From contig NZ_CP060084.1 of NCBI RefSeq assembly GCF_014211975.1, forward strand, positions 620,001-684,000: DNA of 64,000 nt, given 5' to 3'. The stretch comes from Teredinibacter haidensis (lineage in GTDB: Bacteria; Pseudomonadota; Gammaproteobacteria; Pseudomonadales; Cellvibrionaceae). This document shows positions 46,923-56,008 of this stretch, in pieces (the first letter of the stretch is position 1; each line of letters starts with the position of its first letter). The position numbers and the translations under genes are program-made. The notes under the pieces were generated by a model. That model was not told where the DNA came from and did no database searches. It was given only the letters and a program-made list of their open reading frames with translations.

Positions 46923-47960
46923 TTATGCAGACAAGGGTAACGCCTCAATGAGCGAAGGTTTTGAATGCTCAATCGCATAAATAGCGGCGTTTTCCCGAAT
47001 GTTATCGAATGGACTTATTACGGCATTACCGCCCATTTGCAGTACATGGGTGTAAATTTGAGTGGTTCGTAAATCTGAGTGACCTAATTGGTCCTGAACC
47101 GTACGAATATCAGCGCCGCGAGCAAGCAAGTGCGTTGCAAATGAGTGCCTTAGTGTGTGAGCAGAGACCACTTTGGCAATTTGAGCATCGCGTGCGGCGC
47201 GGCGAATAGCACGTTGCAGCGTACTTTCATCGATATGGTGACGGCGCAATGCGCCATCTTCAGGATCATTGCTTAATCGGCCTGACGGGAAAAGATAGTG
47301 CCATCCCAATTCCCTGCAGGCGAATGGATGCTTTCGGCGTAGGGCATAAGGGAGCGCAACACCCGTATAAGCGGGGTTATTCAAATCAATAGAATGATAA
47401 TCCGACCCAATATTAATTTGGTTTCTCAGTGCGTTCATCAAATTGTTTGCGAGAGTAACCGTTCGATGTTTTCCGCCTTTACCGTTCCACACTCTTATGC
47501 AGCGATAATCGAAATCAATATCGTGTATGCGCAAGCGAACTGCTTCCATTAGCCGTAAGCCGCTTCCATACATCAATGCGGCGAGTAGAAAATAACGAGG
47601 AGCTATGCACGAGAAAAACGCCTCAATTTCGGCTTCAGTTAGAACAACAGGTAGCTTGCGCGGTGTTCTACTTTTTACGAAATTGAGCTGAAACGAAATG
47701 GGTTGATTAAGTACAGTTTTATATAAAAATGACAGCGCATTCAGTGCCAACGCCTGGGTATTAGGAGATACGCGCTTATCTAGGGCTAAGTAGTTTAAAA
47801 ATTGCTCAACTTCAGCGTTCCCCATCGTAGAGGGGTGATTTTTATTGTGGAAGCGAATATAAGTAGCAATCCAATGCACATAGGTTTCAATGGTTCGCTT
47901 GGAATAGTTCCTTTTGTACATCAGTACCTGAATGGACTGGAGGAAGGGAGATTTAGCCAT
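46923..47960 (-). CDS. intI: Integron integrase (IntI, tyrosine recombinase)
   Basis: 345 residues. The N-terminal SAM-like domain reads YKRNYSKRTIETYVHWIATY and LALNALSFLYKTVL. The catalytic Arg is in YGSGLRLMEAVRLRIHDID. The HxxR motif is in AHTLRHSFATHLLARGADIR and the next His in LGHSD. The nucleophile Tyr is in TTQIYTHV. Between them lies the insert unique to IntI proteins (FACRELGWHYLFPSGRLSND), which binds the extrahelical bases of folded attC. It reads leftward while the cassette array extends to the right, the normal integron layout. It recombines folded attC sites with attI to insert or shuffle cassettes. A LexA-like box upstream suggests SOS induction. All catalytic residues appear intact. 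Confidence 0.95.
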   Translation of the reverse strand: MAKSPFLQSIQVLMYKRNYSKRTIETYVHWIATYIRFHNKNHPSTMGNAEVEQFLNYLALDKRVSPNTQALALNALSFLYKTVLNQPISFQLNFVKSRTPRKLPVVLTEAEIEAFFSCIAPRYFLLAALMYGSGLRLMEAVRLRIHDIDFDYRCIRVWNGKGGKHRTVTLANNLMNALRNQINIGSDYHSIDLNNPAYTGVALPYALRRKHPFACRELGWHYLFPSGRLSNDPEDGALRRHHIDESTLQRAIRRAARDAQIAKVVSAHTLRHSFATHLLARGADIRTVQDQLGHSDLRTTQIYTHVLQMGGNAVISPFDNIRENAAIYAIEHSKPSLIEALPLSA

Positions 47961-47992
47961 AATATCGTAGCCTAGATAAGGATATAATGTAC

Positions 47993-48008
47993 GTGTACAT
48001 ATATACAG
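47993..48008 (-). promoter_or_regulatory. LexA-like box upstream of intI
   Basis: On the minus strand CTGT-N8-ACAC (CTGTATATATGTACAC), one base off the CTGT-N8-ACAG consensus, inside a larger TACTGTATATATGTACACGTA. It lies 33 bases upstream of the intI ATG, where it would cover the promoter. LexA control of integron integrases is known in Vibrio and class 1 integrons. Confidence 0.7.
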
Positions 48009-48009
48009 T

Positions 48010-48196
48010 AAAATTAAGTTGCTGTCTAGTTGCAGTTGGAGCGCAAAAGCTCGAAAAACACTTATAGCTTTCTGTTATAAATCTCGAGCCTAGGATTTAC
48101 GGTGCTTTGGGGGTATGCTTCAATAACGTACGCGCTGAAAGGCTGCATTTCGCCGTGTTTAATGCGGCGTTTTACATTCTAATAATATTGTTATGG
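48010..48196 (+). other. attI recombination site region
   Basis: Between the intI promoter and the first cassette. The recombination core GTTATGG at 48190-48196 is followed by the family A cassette start GGCGGGTTTAAATAAT, seen again after other cores. No paired arms precede it, as expected for attI rather than attC. The integrase binding sites were not resolved. Confidence 0.6.
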
Positions 48197-48655
48197 CGGG
48201 TTTAAATAATTTAGTTGTCGTTCCAGAATTTTTATTAAATTGAGAGTTCGCAGTTTAGTAAGTGCAGTCGTCGAGAAAGAACAAATAGTTTCACTCGGCA
48301 CAAGAAAGTAGCTAAGTGGTTACAATAAAAAATTGGAATAAGGTGAGCCCAAAACCATTCGTTCCTTGGTTCACCGTTTGAGATTCCACTGCGAAAAGAA
48401 AATGGGTGACCCGCATCTTCAAAGCTCCATCAAGAAGGTACGTATTACAAGAATTGTAGTTTAAACTGGTTGGGGTTTTTTCGGGGTATTGGTTTCGCTA
48501 AAGCTCCACAAAGAGCGCTGTAGAGAATAAGTGCCACCCCGCTCATAACAAATCGCTGCACTCGGACGCATATTGCTACGCTCGTTTTTATGTATGTCGC
48601 GGTGCTCCATTTTACATAAAAACGCTCTCCGCAATATGCGCCGGTGAGCTCGGCG
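48191..48655 (+). repeat. Cassette 1: family A, no convincing gene; attC 48542-48661
   Basis: Family A cassettes are about 465 bases. They start TTATGGCGGGTTTAAATAAT and share GTCGAGAAAGAACAAATAGT and other blocks. This copy has an extra C near 48475, which breaks the minus-strand frame seen in other copies. The attC ends GTTATGG. Confidence 0.85.
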
Positions 48656-49121
48656 TTATGGCGGGTTTAAATAATTTGTAAATCGTTCCAGAGTTCGTCA
48701 AAATTTGAGGTCTCGCAGTTTAGTAAGTGCAATCGTCGAGAAAGAACAAATAGTTTCACTCGGCACAAGAAAGTAGCCAAGTGGTTACAATAGAAAGCAT
48801 TGGAATAAGGTGAAAGCAAAACCATTCGTTCCTTGGTTCAACGTTTTAGGTTTCACTGCGAAACAAAAATGGGTAGTTCGCATCTTCAAGGCTCCATCAA
48901 GAAAATGCGAATTGTTAGAATAGTAGTTTAAACTGGTTGGGTTTTTTTGGGGTATTGGTTTCGCTAAAGCTCCACAAAGAGCGCTGTAGAAAGTAAGTGC
49001 CACCCAGCTCATAACAAATCGCTGCACTCGGACGCATATTGCTACGCTCGTTTTTATGTATGTCGCGGTGCTCCATTTTACATAAAAACGCTCTCCGCAA
49101 TATGCGCCGGTGAGCTCGGCG
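48656..49121 (+). repeat. Cassette 2: family A; attC 49008-49127
   Basis: Second family A copy, directly after the first. On the minus strand an 80-codon frame (48785-49027) starts inside the attC with MQRFVMSWVALTFYSALCGA, reminiscent of a signal peptide, but it is not maintained in all copies. The right core is GTTAGGT. Confidence 0.85.
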
Positions 49122-49139
49122 TTAGGTGCCTTCTGAAGT

Positions 49140-49943
49140 ATGAGTAACCTTCAAGAATTGATAGAAGATTTTGATTTTATAACTGAGGTAGCTTATGACC
49201 TGTCTCAGCAATTTGATGGTGTTCAAACGGATGATAGAAAGAAGAAAGTTTCAACTTATTATTTGGCTAAAGTTGTTCCAGAGTGCATGTCACTATTAAG
49301 AGTTCTCCCTGGCTCGAGGTTCACCGACACAGAAGAGCTGTTCGATTTTCCGTCTTTTTGTTCGATTTCTAGGAGTGTTATTGAAGCGGCTAACCTGCAT
49401 TGGTATTACTGTATAGAGAGCATTGATGCGGAGGTATCTAACTTTCGATTTTATCTTTATGATTTCCATGACAACAAATCTACAATGCAAATATCGAAAT
49501 TTATTGACGGCGAAGAGGAAGGTTTAGATTTACTCCAAGAAAAGTGTGATGATCTTAAAGATAAAATTATACAAAGCGACAAATTCAAATCCCTTTTACC
49601 TGAGGTTCAAAGGCAGATCCTCAAAGGGCGAAAGTGTTCGGATATGAATCAAACCGAAATACCCGAAAGTCGAGGTCTGGATCTGAATACGTTTAATGGT
49701 ATTTACAAAATACTATCTACTAATACTCATTCCACACCTTCGGCGATAAGTGCCATAGTCCACTCTAGAATTCATGGCAAAGAGTTACATGAGGCATTTG
49801 CAGGCCTAGTTCTCTCATATGTTGCTTCATTTGTTGCTGATATGGTGCGAACAATTGGAGAAATATGGTGCTTGGAGTTTGCCAAAGATGAGTCTGAGGA
49901 GATAATAGCGGTTTATTCGGAGGGCTTGAGTGAGAGCACCTAA
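49140..49943 (+). CDS. Cassette 3 gene: hypothetical 267-residue protein
   Basis: 267 residues, mostly helical and acidic, no signal peptide. Segments include FDFITEVAYDLSQQFDGVQ, FPSFCSISRSVIEAANLHWY and NTHSTPSAISAIVHSRIHGK. The R-S-x-x-E-A and late helical His pattern recalls HEPN-like or DUF5677-type proteins, but I cannot confirm this. The start is 19 bases after the cassette boundary, as usual. The stop overlaps the left attC core CCTAACAAG. Function unknown. Confidence 0.7.
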   Translation: MSNLQELIEDFDFITEVAYDLSQQFDGVQTDDRKKKVSTYYLAKVVPECMSLLRVLPGSRFTDTEELFDFPSFCSISRSVIEAANLHWYYCIESIDAEVSNFRFYLYDFHDNKSTMQISKFIDGEEEGLDLLQEKCDDLKDKIIQSDKFKSLLPEVQRQILKGRKCSDMNQTEIPESRGLDLNTFNGIYKILSTNTHSTPSAISAIVHSRIHGKELHEAFAGLVLSYVASFVADMVRTIGEIWCLEFAKDESEEIIAVYSEGLSEST

Positions 49944-50054
49944 CAAGGCGCTGCACGCTGACACATACTGCTACGCTCGTTTTTGTGTGTCGCTGCGCTC
50001 CATAATACACAAAAGCGTTCTCCGCAGTATGTGCAGGTGAGCGCGGCGTTATAG
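49938..50054 (+). repeat. attC of cassette 3
   Basis: CCTAACAAGGCGCTGCACGC on the left, GTGCAGGTGAGCGCG then GTTATAG on the right. The inner arms CATACTGC/GCAGTATG pair. Related to the family A attC. Confidence 0.85.
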
Positions 50055-50462
50055 CGGTCTTTAGCATTTTACATTTTTAGGTGAGTCTCAAGTATCCCTT
50101 ACCTTACTTCGTAGGGGCTTGGCCAAGCAGTTGGATCGTAAATTGCGAGATTCTACATCGCTAACGTAGTTTCTTTATCGTTGGTGGTATTTAACTACGA
50201 GCCTTTTCAAGTTTGGATGTTGTGCTGTTGCTAAGCTTTTGTCGGTGGTGGCAGTGTTTAAAGGGTAATAGGGCGGGGCGGTCTTGTCGTTATTGTCGGC
50301 AAAGGCTTTGTTAGAGAAATGGGGAGCGTTTGTAGGTATGAACGCTGCCTTGCTATAACAAAGTCATCAAACCTGACACTTTTTACTCCATTTCATGTTG
50401 TGCATGCCTACGGCATAGTTGCACAACATTACATTACGTAAAAAGTGCAGTTTATAACAACG
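50049..50462 (+). repeat. Cassette 4: family C, no convincing gene; attC 50352-50468
   Basis: Family C cassettes are about 414 bases, starting TTATAGCGGTCTTTAGCATT. The attC runs from GCTATAACAAAGTCATC to GTTTATAACAACGTTATAA and has long paired arms (ACACTTTTTAC with GTAAAAAGTG). Confidence 0.85.
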
Positions 50463-50873
50463 TTATAAGCGCTCGTAGTTGGTTGTAAGGTTTTTACGTG
50501 TTTCAATTGAGCGCAGAGGCGCCTGAGGGTTTCGTGGAACCACTTTTTGGGCTAAAAGGCAGCCTGTCGGCCGCCATAGTTTTATGTTAAGAGCGTTCGT
50601 TCCCGGTGCGAGTTATACCAGCCAAGCTAAATTGTTAAAGAGCAACAATATAGCTTGGCTTAGTCAATCAGTTTGTTGCTGGTTGTTTGACTTCGTTTCA
50701 ACCATCTTTGCGTCGGCTAAGTCAAAATATTGAAGCAGGGTCTTTGAGTAAGGTATTGTGGCCCTCACTAGAAAGTTCGGTACGGTTCCGCTTATAACAA
50801 ATTACTTAAACATCGTTCCGGCCAAAAAGACGGCCTCCACTGGACGCAGCAAGCTGCGCCGTTTAGCAAAACG
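50463..50873 (+). repeat. Cassette 5: family B with internal hairpin 50621-50659; attC 50790-50879
   Basis: Family B cassettes are about 410 bases and start TATAAGCGCTCGTAGTTGG. The internal hairpin pairs GCCAAGCTAAATTGTT with AACAATATAGCTTGGC around the loop AAAGAGC. On the minus strand this reads TGCTCTTTAACA, the rRNA boxA. No coding frame is kept between copies. Confidence 0.9.
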
Positions 50874-51281
50874 TTATAAGCGCTCGTATTTGGTTGAAAA
50901 ATGTTTACGTGTTTCAATTGAGCGCAGAGGCGCCTGAGGGTTTCGTGGAACCACTTTTAGGCTAAAAGGCAGCCTGTCGGCCGCCATAGTTTGATGTTAA
51001 GAGCGTTCGTTCTCGGTGCGAGTTATACCAGCCAAACTAAATTGTTAAAGAGCAACAATATAGCTTGGCTTAGTAAATAATTTGTTGGTGGTTGTTTGGC
51101 TTCGTTCCAACCATCTTTGCGTCGGCTAAGTCAGAATATTGAAGAAGGGTCTTTGAGTAAGGTATTGTGGTCCTCACTAGAAAGTTCGGTACGGTTCCGC
51201 TTATAACAAATTGCTTAAACATCGTTCCGGCCAAAAGACGGCCTCCACTGGACGCAGCAAGCTGCGCCGTTTAGCAAAACG
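50874..51281 (+). repeat. Cassette 6: family B, hairpin 51031-51069; attC 51200-51287
   Basis: Left stem GCCAAACTA faces TAGCTTGGC, leaving one A-C pair that would be G-U in a minus-strand RNA. The boxA-like loop is intact. Confidence 0.9.
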
Positions 51282-51690
51282 TTATAAGCGCTCGTAGTTG
51301 GTTGTAAGGTTTTTACGTGTTTCAATTGAGCGCTGAGGCCCCTGAGGGTTTCGTGGAACCACTTTTAGGCTAAAAGGCCGCCTGTCGGCCGCCATAGTTT
51401 GAGGTTAAGAGTGTTCGTTCTCGGTGCGGGTAATGCCAGCCAAACTAAATTGTTAAAAAGCAACAATATGGCTTGGCTTAGTAATTCATTTGGTTGTTGG
51501 TCGCTGAACTTCGTTCTAACCATCTTTGCGTCGGTTACGTCCAAATATTGAAGAAGGGTCTTTGAGTAAGGTATTGTGGTCCTCACTAGCAGGTTCTGTG
51601 CGGTTCCGCCTATAACAAATTACTTAAACATCGTTCCGGCCAAAAGACGGCCTCCACTGGACGCAGCAAGCTGCGCCGTTTAGCAAAACG
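51282..51690 (+). repeat. Cassette 7: family B, hairpin 51439-51477; attC 51609-51696
   Basis: Stem GCCAAACTA with TGGCTTGGC. The loop reads AAAAAGC, so boxA becomes TGCTTTTTAACA. Third family B copy in a row. Confidence 0.9.
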
Positions 51691-51738
51691 TTAAATGTCA
51701 CGATATCTGAAAGATCTAAACTATTAATGGAAAGAAAT

Positions 51739-52167
51739 ATGAAGAAGTTATTACTTATTGGAATTCTTGGAATTTTTAGCACCAATGTAATTGCTGGTGA
51801 TGTCTGCGATAAGGCGTCTAAAGAGTTTGCGCAGGCTGTCGAGGTATATAAGAAAGAAGGTGGCACAGCTTTTATGAAGCGCGTTCTTAAAAATGGTCCA
51901 TTAGAAAATGACACGAGATCATTGAGTCAGGCGCAAGCACTAGGGCAAATCGAGCAATTTTTCGGCCCTATAGAAACAGCTTCGGTTTTAAGCACAAAAG
52001 CTCTCGGATCAAAATCATGCTATATCATCGGCATATTGGAGTATCAAAATGGGCCAGCTTTTGCGGTAGCAAACTACTACAGTGGCTCAAAAGGCGTTGG
52101 TGCTACATCAATGTTTTTCCAAACAGAACCCGAAAAAATATTACCTAAGCAGTTTCTTGTTCAGTAA
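51739..52167 (+). CDS. Cassette 8 gene: hypothetical secreted protein
   Basis: 142 residues from the ATG at 51739, chosen because GGAAAG lies 4 bases upstream and the signal peptide then starts MKKLLLIGILGIFSTNVIAG; an in-frame ATG at 51727 adds four residues. The mature protein has two cysteines (DVCDKA and KSCYIIG) that may form a disulfide, and ends IGILEYQNGPAFAVANYYSG then a Thr/Phe-rich tail. Family not recognised. A plausible periplasmic cargo of the integron. Confidence 0.65.
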   Translation: MKKLLLIGILGIFSTNVIAGDVCDKASKEFAQAVEVYKKEGGTAFMKRVLKNGPLENDTRSLSQAQALGQIEQFFGPIETASVLSTKALGSKSCYIIGILEYQNGPAFAVANYYSGSKGVGATSMFFQTEPEKILPKQFLVQ

Positions 52168-52170
52168 AAC

Positions 52171-52229
52171 ATTTAACAAGCTAAGTCAGCAGGACGCCGC
52201 AAGCGGCGCCTCTGCTTAGGGCGTTAGAG
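52171..52229 (+). repeat. attC of cassette 8 (short type)
   Basis: A compact 59-base site: TTTAACAAGCTAAGTCAGCA and CTCTGCTTAGGGCGTTAGAG, with inner arms GACGCCGC/GCGGCGCC. The size resembles classical 59-base elements. Confidence 0.9.
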
Positions 52230-52236
52230 CTACACA

Positions 52237-52743
52237 ATGAATAAAATTACGCTTCTATTTATAGTTATTGCATGTTCTGCCATTGGATTTATTGGTGGAA
52301 CATATTATGGCTTCAAAGAGGGTGCTGAAAATCATGGTTTGCTTGAGCAAGTTGCTCAGGGAGCGCTCTCGCGACATCAGCTAGCATCAATCGAAAAGGG
52401 GGAAATTGAAAATGTAACACATTTATTCGAGTTAAATATTGACGCTGGTTTACACCGGTACGTGATGTACGAAGAGTCTGGTAATAGGATTCTGTCTGAG
52501 TTATTCATGCTTGAGGTTACGTCAAACTTAGATTCATATGTAGATTTAATGGCAGAGTATAGAAGGGATCATCCAATTGTCTTTAACTCGGACTGGGCAT
52601 TACCAGTAGATGGTGATGATGAAGAAACGAAGAAGTGGAAGAAGCAAGAATACAATGGTAGTGAAAAAATGCTTTTAGAAATTAGAGAGCTTCTTAGATC
52701 TCGGGGCGTCCCAGAGTCAGCTCTAACAAAGCAATCTACCTGA
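52237..52743 (+). CDS. Cassette 9 gene: hypothetical membrane-anchored protein
   Basis: 168 residues with one N-terminal membrane helix (ITLLFIVIACSAIGFIGGTY) and a polar, acidic, helical remainder (VDLMAEYRRDHPIVFNSDWA, KMLLEIRELLRSRGVPESAL). The topology suggests an anchored periplasmic or cytoplasmic domain. Not recognised. The last 20 or so bases, including CTCTAACAAAGC, are also the left end of the attC, so recombination would alter the C-terminus. Confidence 0.6.
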   Translation: MNKITLLFIVIACSAIGFIGGTYYGFKEGAENHGLLEQVAQGALSRHQLASIEKGEIENVTHLFELNIDAGLHRYVMYEESGNRILSELFMLEVTSNLDSYVDLMAEYRRDHPIVFNSDWALPVDGDDEETKKWKKQEYNGSEKMLLEIRELLRSRGVPESALTKQST

Positions 52744-52839
52744 CCTCAAAAGCGTCGCTGGTTTAGTTCGCCATTCCGCTTCGCTACATTGTAAACTAAA
52801 CCAGCGCCACTTTCGTGGCAGGTAATTGCGGCGTTATAA
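52720..52839 (+). repeat. attC of cassette 9
   Basis: GCTCTAACAAAGC to GCGGCGTTATAA with long arms (GCTGGTTTAGTT with AACTAAACCAGC). It overlaps the 3' end of the gene. Confidence 0.85.
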
Positions 52840-53244
52840 GCGCTCGTATTTGGTTGAAAAATGTTTACGTGTTTCAATTGAGCTCTGAGTTTTTCTGAGA
52901 GTTTTGTGGAATCACCTTTAAGTTAAAAGGCCGCCTGTCGGCCGCTATAGCTTCAGGTTAATAGTGTTCGTTCCCTGTGCGCGTTATACCAGCCAAACCA
53001 AATTGTTGAAAAGCAACAATATGGCTTGGCTTAGTAATTCATTTGGTTGTTGGTCGCTGAACTTCGTTCTAACCATCTTTGCGTCGGTTACGTCAAAATA
53101 TTGAAGAAGGGTCTTTGAGTAAGGTATTGTGGTACCCTCTAGAAAGTTCAGTGCGGTTCCGCTTATAACAAATTACTTAAACATCGTTCCGGCCGAAAAG
53201 ACGGCCTCCACTGGACGCAGCAAGCTGCGCCGTTTAGCAAAACG
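52834..53244 (+). repeat. Cassette 10: family B, hairpin 52992-53030; attC 53161-53250
   Basis: Stem GCCAAACCA with TGGCTTGGC: the T-to-C change on the left is matched by A-to-G on the right. The loop is GAAAAGC, boxA variant TGCTTTTCAACA. Confidence 0.9.
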
Positions 53245-53652
53245 TTATAAACGCTCGTAGTTGGTTGTAAGGTTTTTACGTGTTTCAATTGAGCACTGAG
53301 CTTTCTGAGAATTTTGTGGAATAAATTTTAAGCTAAAAGGCCGCCTGTCGGCCGCCAAAGTTTGAGGCTAAGGGTGTTCGTTCTCGGTGCGAGTTATAGC
53401 AGCCAAGATAAATTGTTAAAGAGCAACAATATAGCTTGGCTTAGTAAATAATTTGTTGGTGGTTGTTTGGCTTCGTTTCAACCATCTTTTCGTGGGCTAA
53501 GTCAGAATATTGAAGAAGGGTCTTTGAGTAAGGTATTGTGGTACTCACTAGAAAGCTTGGTGCGGTTCCGCTTATAACAAATTACTTAAACATCGTTCCG
53601 GCCAAAAGACGGCCTTCACTGGACGCAGCAAGCTGCGCCGTTTAGCAAAACG
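53245..53652 (+). repeat. Cassette 11: family B, hairpin 53402-53440; attC 53570-53658
   Basis: Stem GCCAAGATA with TAGCTTGGC (one mismatch); boxA-like loop intact. The right core reads GTTACTT, outside the usual GTTRRRY, because its last bases come from the following family D cassette. Confidence 0.9.
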
Positions 53653-54112
53653 TTACTTGTCTATTCAAAAAAGTTTGGTGTGTATTTAAGTTTTGGTAGG
53701 GTGTTCCTAAATTCGTCAGGCTCCATCAAGTTTAGGTAAGCCACCTTTGGTCGCTTACAACGTGCTTCGTAAGAGGTAGATTTGGTAATCCGGTAAAGCT
53801 TCGTTGCAAAAAAGCGCAACCAAGCTTTACCTAGCAAAGGGAAATTGCGGCTAATTCCTCCCGTTCGTTCCTTTCTGTTGGTTGCCATAATCACTTGTTG
53901 TTTTGGGTCAATTTTATGCCTTCTGTTTTGGCTATCCCACGGTTATAGTTGGGTCTAACCAAAGCTTCAGGCTTTTTAAACAAATAAAGCAATTGGCGTA
54001 ACAGCGTAGTTCAAAGCGAGTAAGTGTTTGGTACAAGTAACAAACCAAGTCAGTAGGACTTACTTTGCCGTCGCTTCGCTCCAAAACGCAAAGTAAGCCT
54101 CTGCTTGGGGCG
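53653..54112 (+). repeat. Cassette 12: family D, minus-strand frame of doubtful coding status; attC 54035-54118
   Basis: About 460 bases, starting TTACTTGTCT. The minus strand has a 77-codon frame (53661-53894: MATNRKERTGGISRNFPLLG and KRPKVAYLNLM). The second copy at 57840-58073 keeps the frame but differs at about nine residues with few silent changes, which argues against selection for protein. Confidence 0.8.
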
Positions 54113-54136
54113 TTATGAGCTACTGAGAACTTGAGC

Positions 54137-54577
54137 ATGGATGAAAGAATCGATTGTAATAGCTGCGGAAAAAAATGTACTCCAAGGCTTTGGCATTTAA
54201 AGGGAGGTTTTTTTCGTAGAAAAAGAATTCAGCACTTATGTCCATATTGCGGCGCGGTAATGTATCAATCGGGCGGCGGAATAGGTCTAGGCGTCATCGG
54301 TATTGGAGTTCTATTCGCTTTTTATATTGCGGCGGCACTTAATCAATCGGCAAACAAAGATGAAATCCTCGCGCAGCGGCTGCAAGCCGAAATTGAGGAG
54401 TTGAATTCGAGGGTTGAAAAATACGAAAAAGAAATTTCCGTTCTTATTAAGAAAACTAAAGATGGTAATAATCCTCAACTGTTAAGGCAACTGGAAAGCA
54501 AGCCTGAAAAGTTAGAGCAGCTCAAGGGTCTACTCAATGACAAAAAAACGGCGCTCAGTTTGGCTACTGGCTCATAA
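54137..54577 (+). CDS. Cassette 13 gene: zinc-ribbon membrane protein with coiled coil
   Basis: 146 residues from the ATG at 54137; a TTG at 54131 is possible. Two cysteine pairs, CNSCGKKC and CPYCGAVMY, about 28 residues apart, form a likely zinc ribbon. One membrane helix follows (GIGLGVIGIGVLFAFYIAAA), then a coiled coil rich in Glu, Lys and Leu (AEIEELNSRVEKYEKEISVL). The arrangement suggests a cytoplasmic metal-binding or nucleic-acid-binding head attached to the membrane. Family not recognised. The gene stop lies in the attC. Confidence 0.65.
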   Translation: MDERIDCNSCGKKCTPRLWHLKGGFFRRKRIQHLCPYCGAVMYQSGGGIGLGVIGIGVLFAFYIAAALNQSANKDEILAQRLQAEIEELNSRVEKYEKEISVLIKKTKDGNNPQLLRQLESKPEKLEQLKGLLNDKKTALSLATGS

Positions 54578-54648
54578 CAAAGCCAGCCATTTGACCGTCA
54601 TTCCGGCGCTTCGCGCCTCCATGCCGGCAAATGCTGGCGGCGTTATGG
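54571..54648 (+). repeat. attC of cassette 13
   Basis: CTCATAACAAAGCCAGCC with GGCTGGCGG-type right arm and GTTATGG. The inner arms TTCCGGCGC/GCGCC pair. Confidence 0.85.
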
Positions 54649-55108
54649 CGGGTTTAAATAATTTATTTGTGGTTCCAGAATCTTTTCTAATTTGAGAGTT
54701 CGCAGTTTAGTAAGTGCAATCGTCGAGAAAGAACAAATAGTTTCACTCGGCACAAGAAAGTAGCCAAGTGGTTACAATAGAAAGCATTGGAATAAGGTGA
54801 GAGCAAAACCATTCGTTCCTTGGTTCACCGTTTAAGATTTCACTGCGAAACAAAAGTGGGTGGCTCGCATCTTCAAGGCTTTATCAAGAAGGTACGAACT
54901 AAAATAATAGTAGTTTAAACTGGTTGGGTTTTTAATAGGCTAAAGTTCCGCGTTCGCTCCACAAAGAGCGCTGTAGAAAGTAAGTGCCACCCAGCTCATA
55001 ACAAATCGCTGCACTCGGACGCATATTGCTACGCTCGTTTTTATGTATGTCGCGGTGCTCCATTTTACATAAAAACGCTCTCCGCAATATGCGCCGGTGA
55101 GCTCGGCG
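54643..55108 (+). repeat. Cassette 14: family A; attC 54995-55114
   Basis: Third family A copy. It differs from the others by TTTAATAGGCTAAAGTTCCG near 54929, also found in cassette 27. Confidence 0.85.
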
Positions 55109-55574
55109 TTATGGCGGGTCTAAATAATTTGTATATCGTTCTAGAGTTCGTCAAAATTTGAGGTCTCGCAGTTTAGTAAATGCAATCGTCGAGAAAGAAT
55201 AAATAGCTTCACTCGGCACAATAATCTAGCGAAGTGGCCACAATAAAAAGTATTGAAATAAGGTGAGAGCAAAACCATTCGTTCTTTGGTTCAACGTTTT
55301 AGTTTTCACTGCGAAACAAAAATGGGTAGTTCGCATCTTCAAGGCTCCATCAAGAACGTGCGAATTGTTAGAATAGTAGTTTAAACTGGTTGGGTTTTTT
55401 TGGGGTATTGGTTTCGCTAAAGCTCCACAAAGAGCGCTGTAGAAAGTAAGTGCCACCCAGCTCATAACAAATCGCTGCACTCGGACGCATATTGCTACGC
55501 TCGTTTTTATGTATGTCGCGGTGCTCCATTTTACATAAAAACGCTCTCCGCAATATGCGCCGGTGAGCTCAGCG
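55109..55574 (+). repeat. Cassette 15: family A; attC 55461-55580
   Basis: Fourth family A copy. The minus frame 55226-55480 resembles that of cassette 2 (MQRFVMSWVALTFYSALCGA). The right core is GTTATAG. Confidence 0.85.
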
Positions 55575-55988
55575 TTATAGCGGTCTTTAGCATTTTACAT
55601 TTTTAGGTGAGTCTCAAGTATCCCTTACCTTACTTCGTAGGGGCTTGGTTAAGCAGTTGGATCGTAAATTGCGAGATTCGGCATCGCTAACGTAGTTTCT
55701 TTATCGTTGGTGGTATTTAACTACGAGTCTTTGCCAGTTTGGATGTTGTGCTGTTGCTCAGCTTTTGTCCTTGGTGGCAGTGTTTAAAGGGTAATAGGGC
55801 GGGGCGGTCTGGTCGTTATTGTCGGCAAAGGCTTTGTTAGAGAAATGGGGAAAGTTTGTAGGTATGAACGCTGCCTTGCTATAACAAAGTCATCAAACCT
55901 GACACTTTTTACTCCATTTCATGTTGTGCATGCCTGCGGCATAATCGCACAACATTCCATTACGTAAAAAGTGCAGTTTATAACAACG
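55575..55988 (+). repeat. Cassette 16: family C; attC 55878-55994
   Basis: Second family C copy, close to cassette 4 with scattered substitutions. The right core is GTTAGGC. Confidence 0.85.
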
Positions 55989-56008
55989 TTAGGCGTAAGG
56001 TACGAAAG

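Noticed and set aside
48785..49027. Minus-strand gene with a signal-peptide-like start in family A cassettes
   Set aside because: The frame begins inside the attC, is broken in cassette 1 by one base and varies in length between copies, so coding is not supported.
50621..50659. Part of an rRNA operon because of the boxA match
   Set aside because: No 16S, 23S or tRNA sequence is nearby and similarity ends outside the hairpin loop.
50621..50659. Simple rho-independent terminator
   Set aside because: No T run follows the stem on either strand.
50463..53652. Family B repeats as a MITE or insertion sequence
   Set aside because: Each unit is bounded exactly by attC cores and lacks terminal inverted repeats or target duplications; they are integron cassettes.
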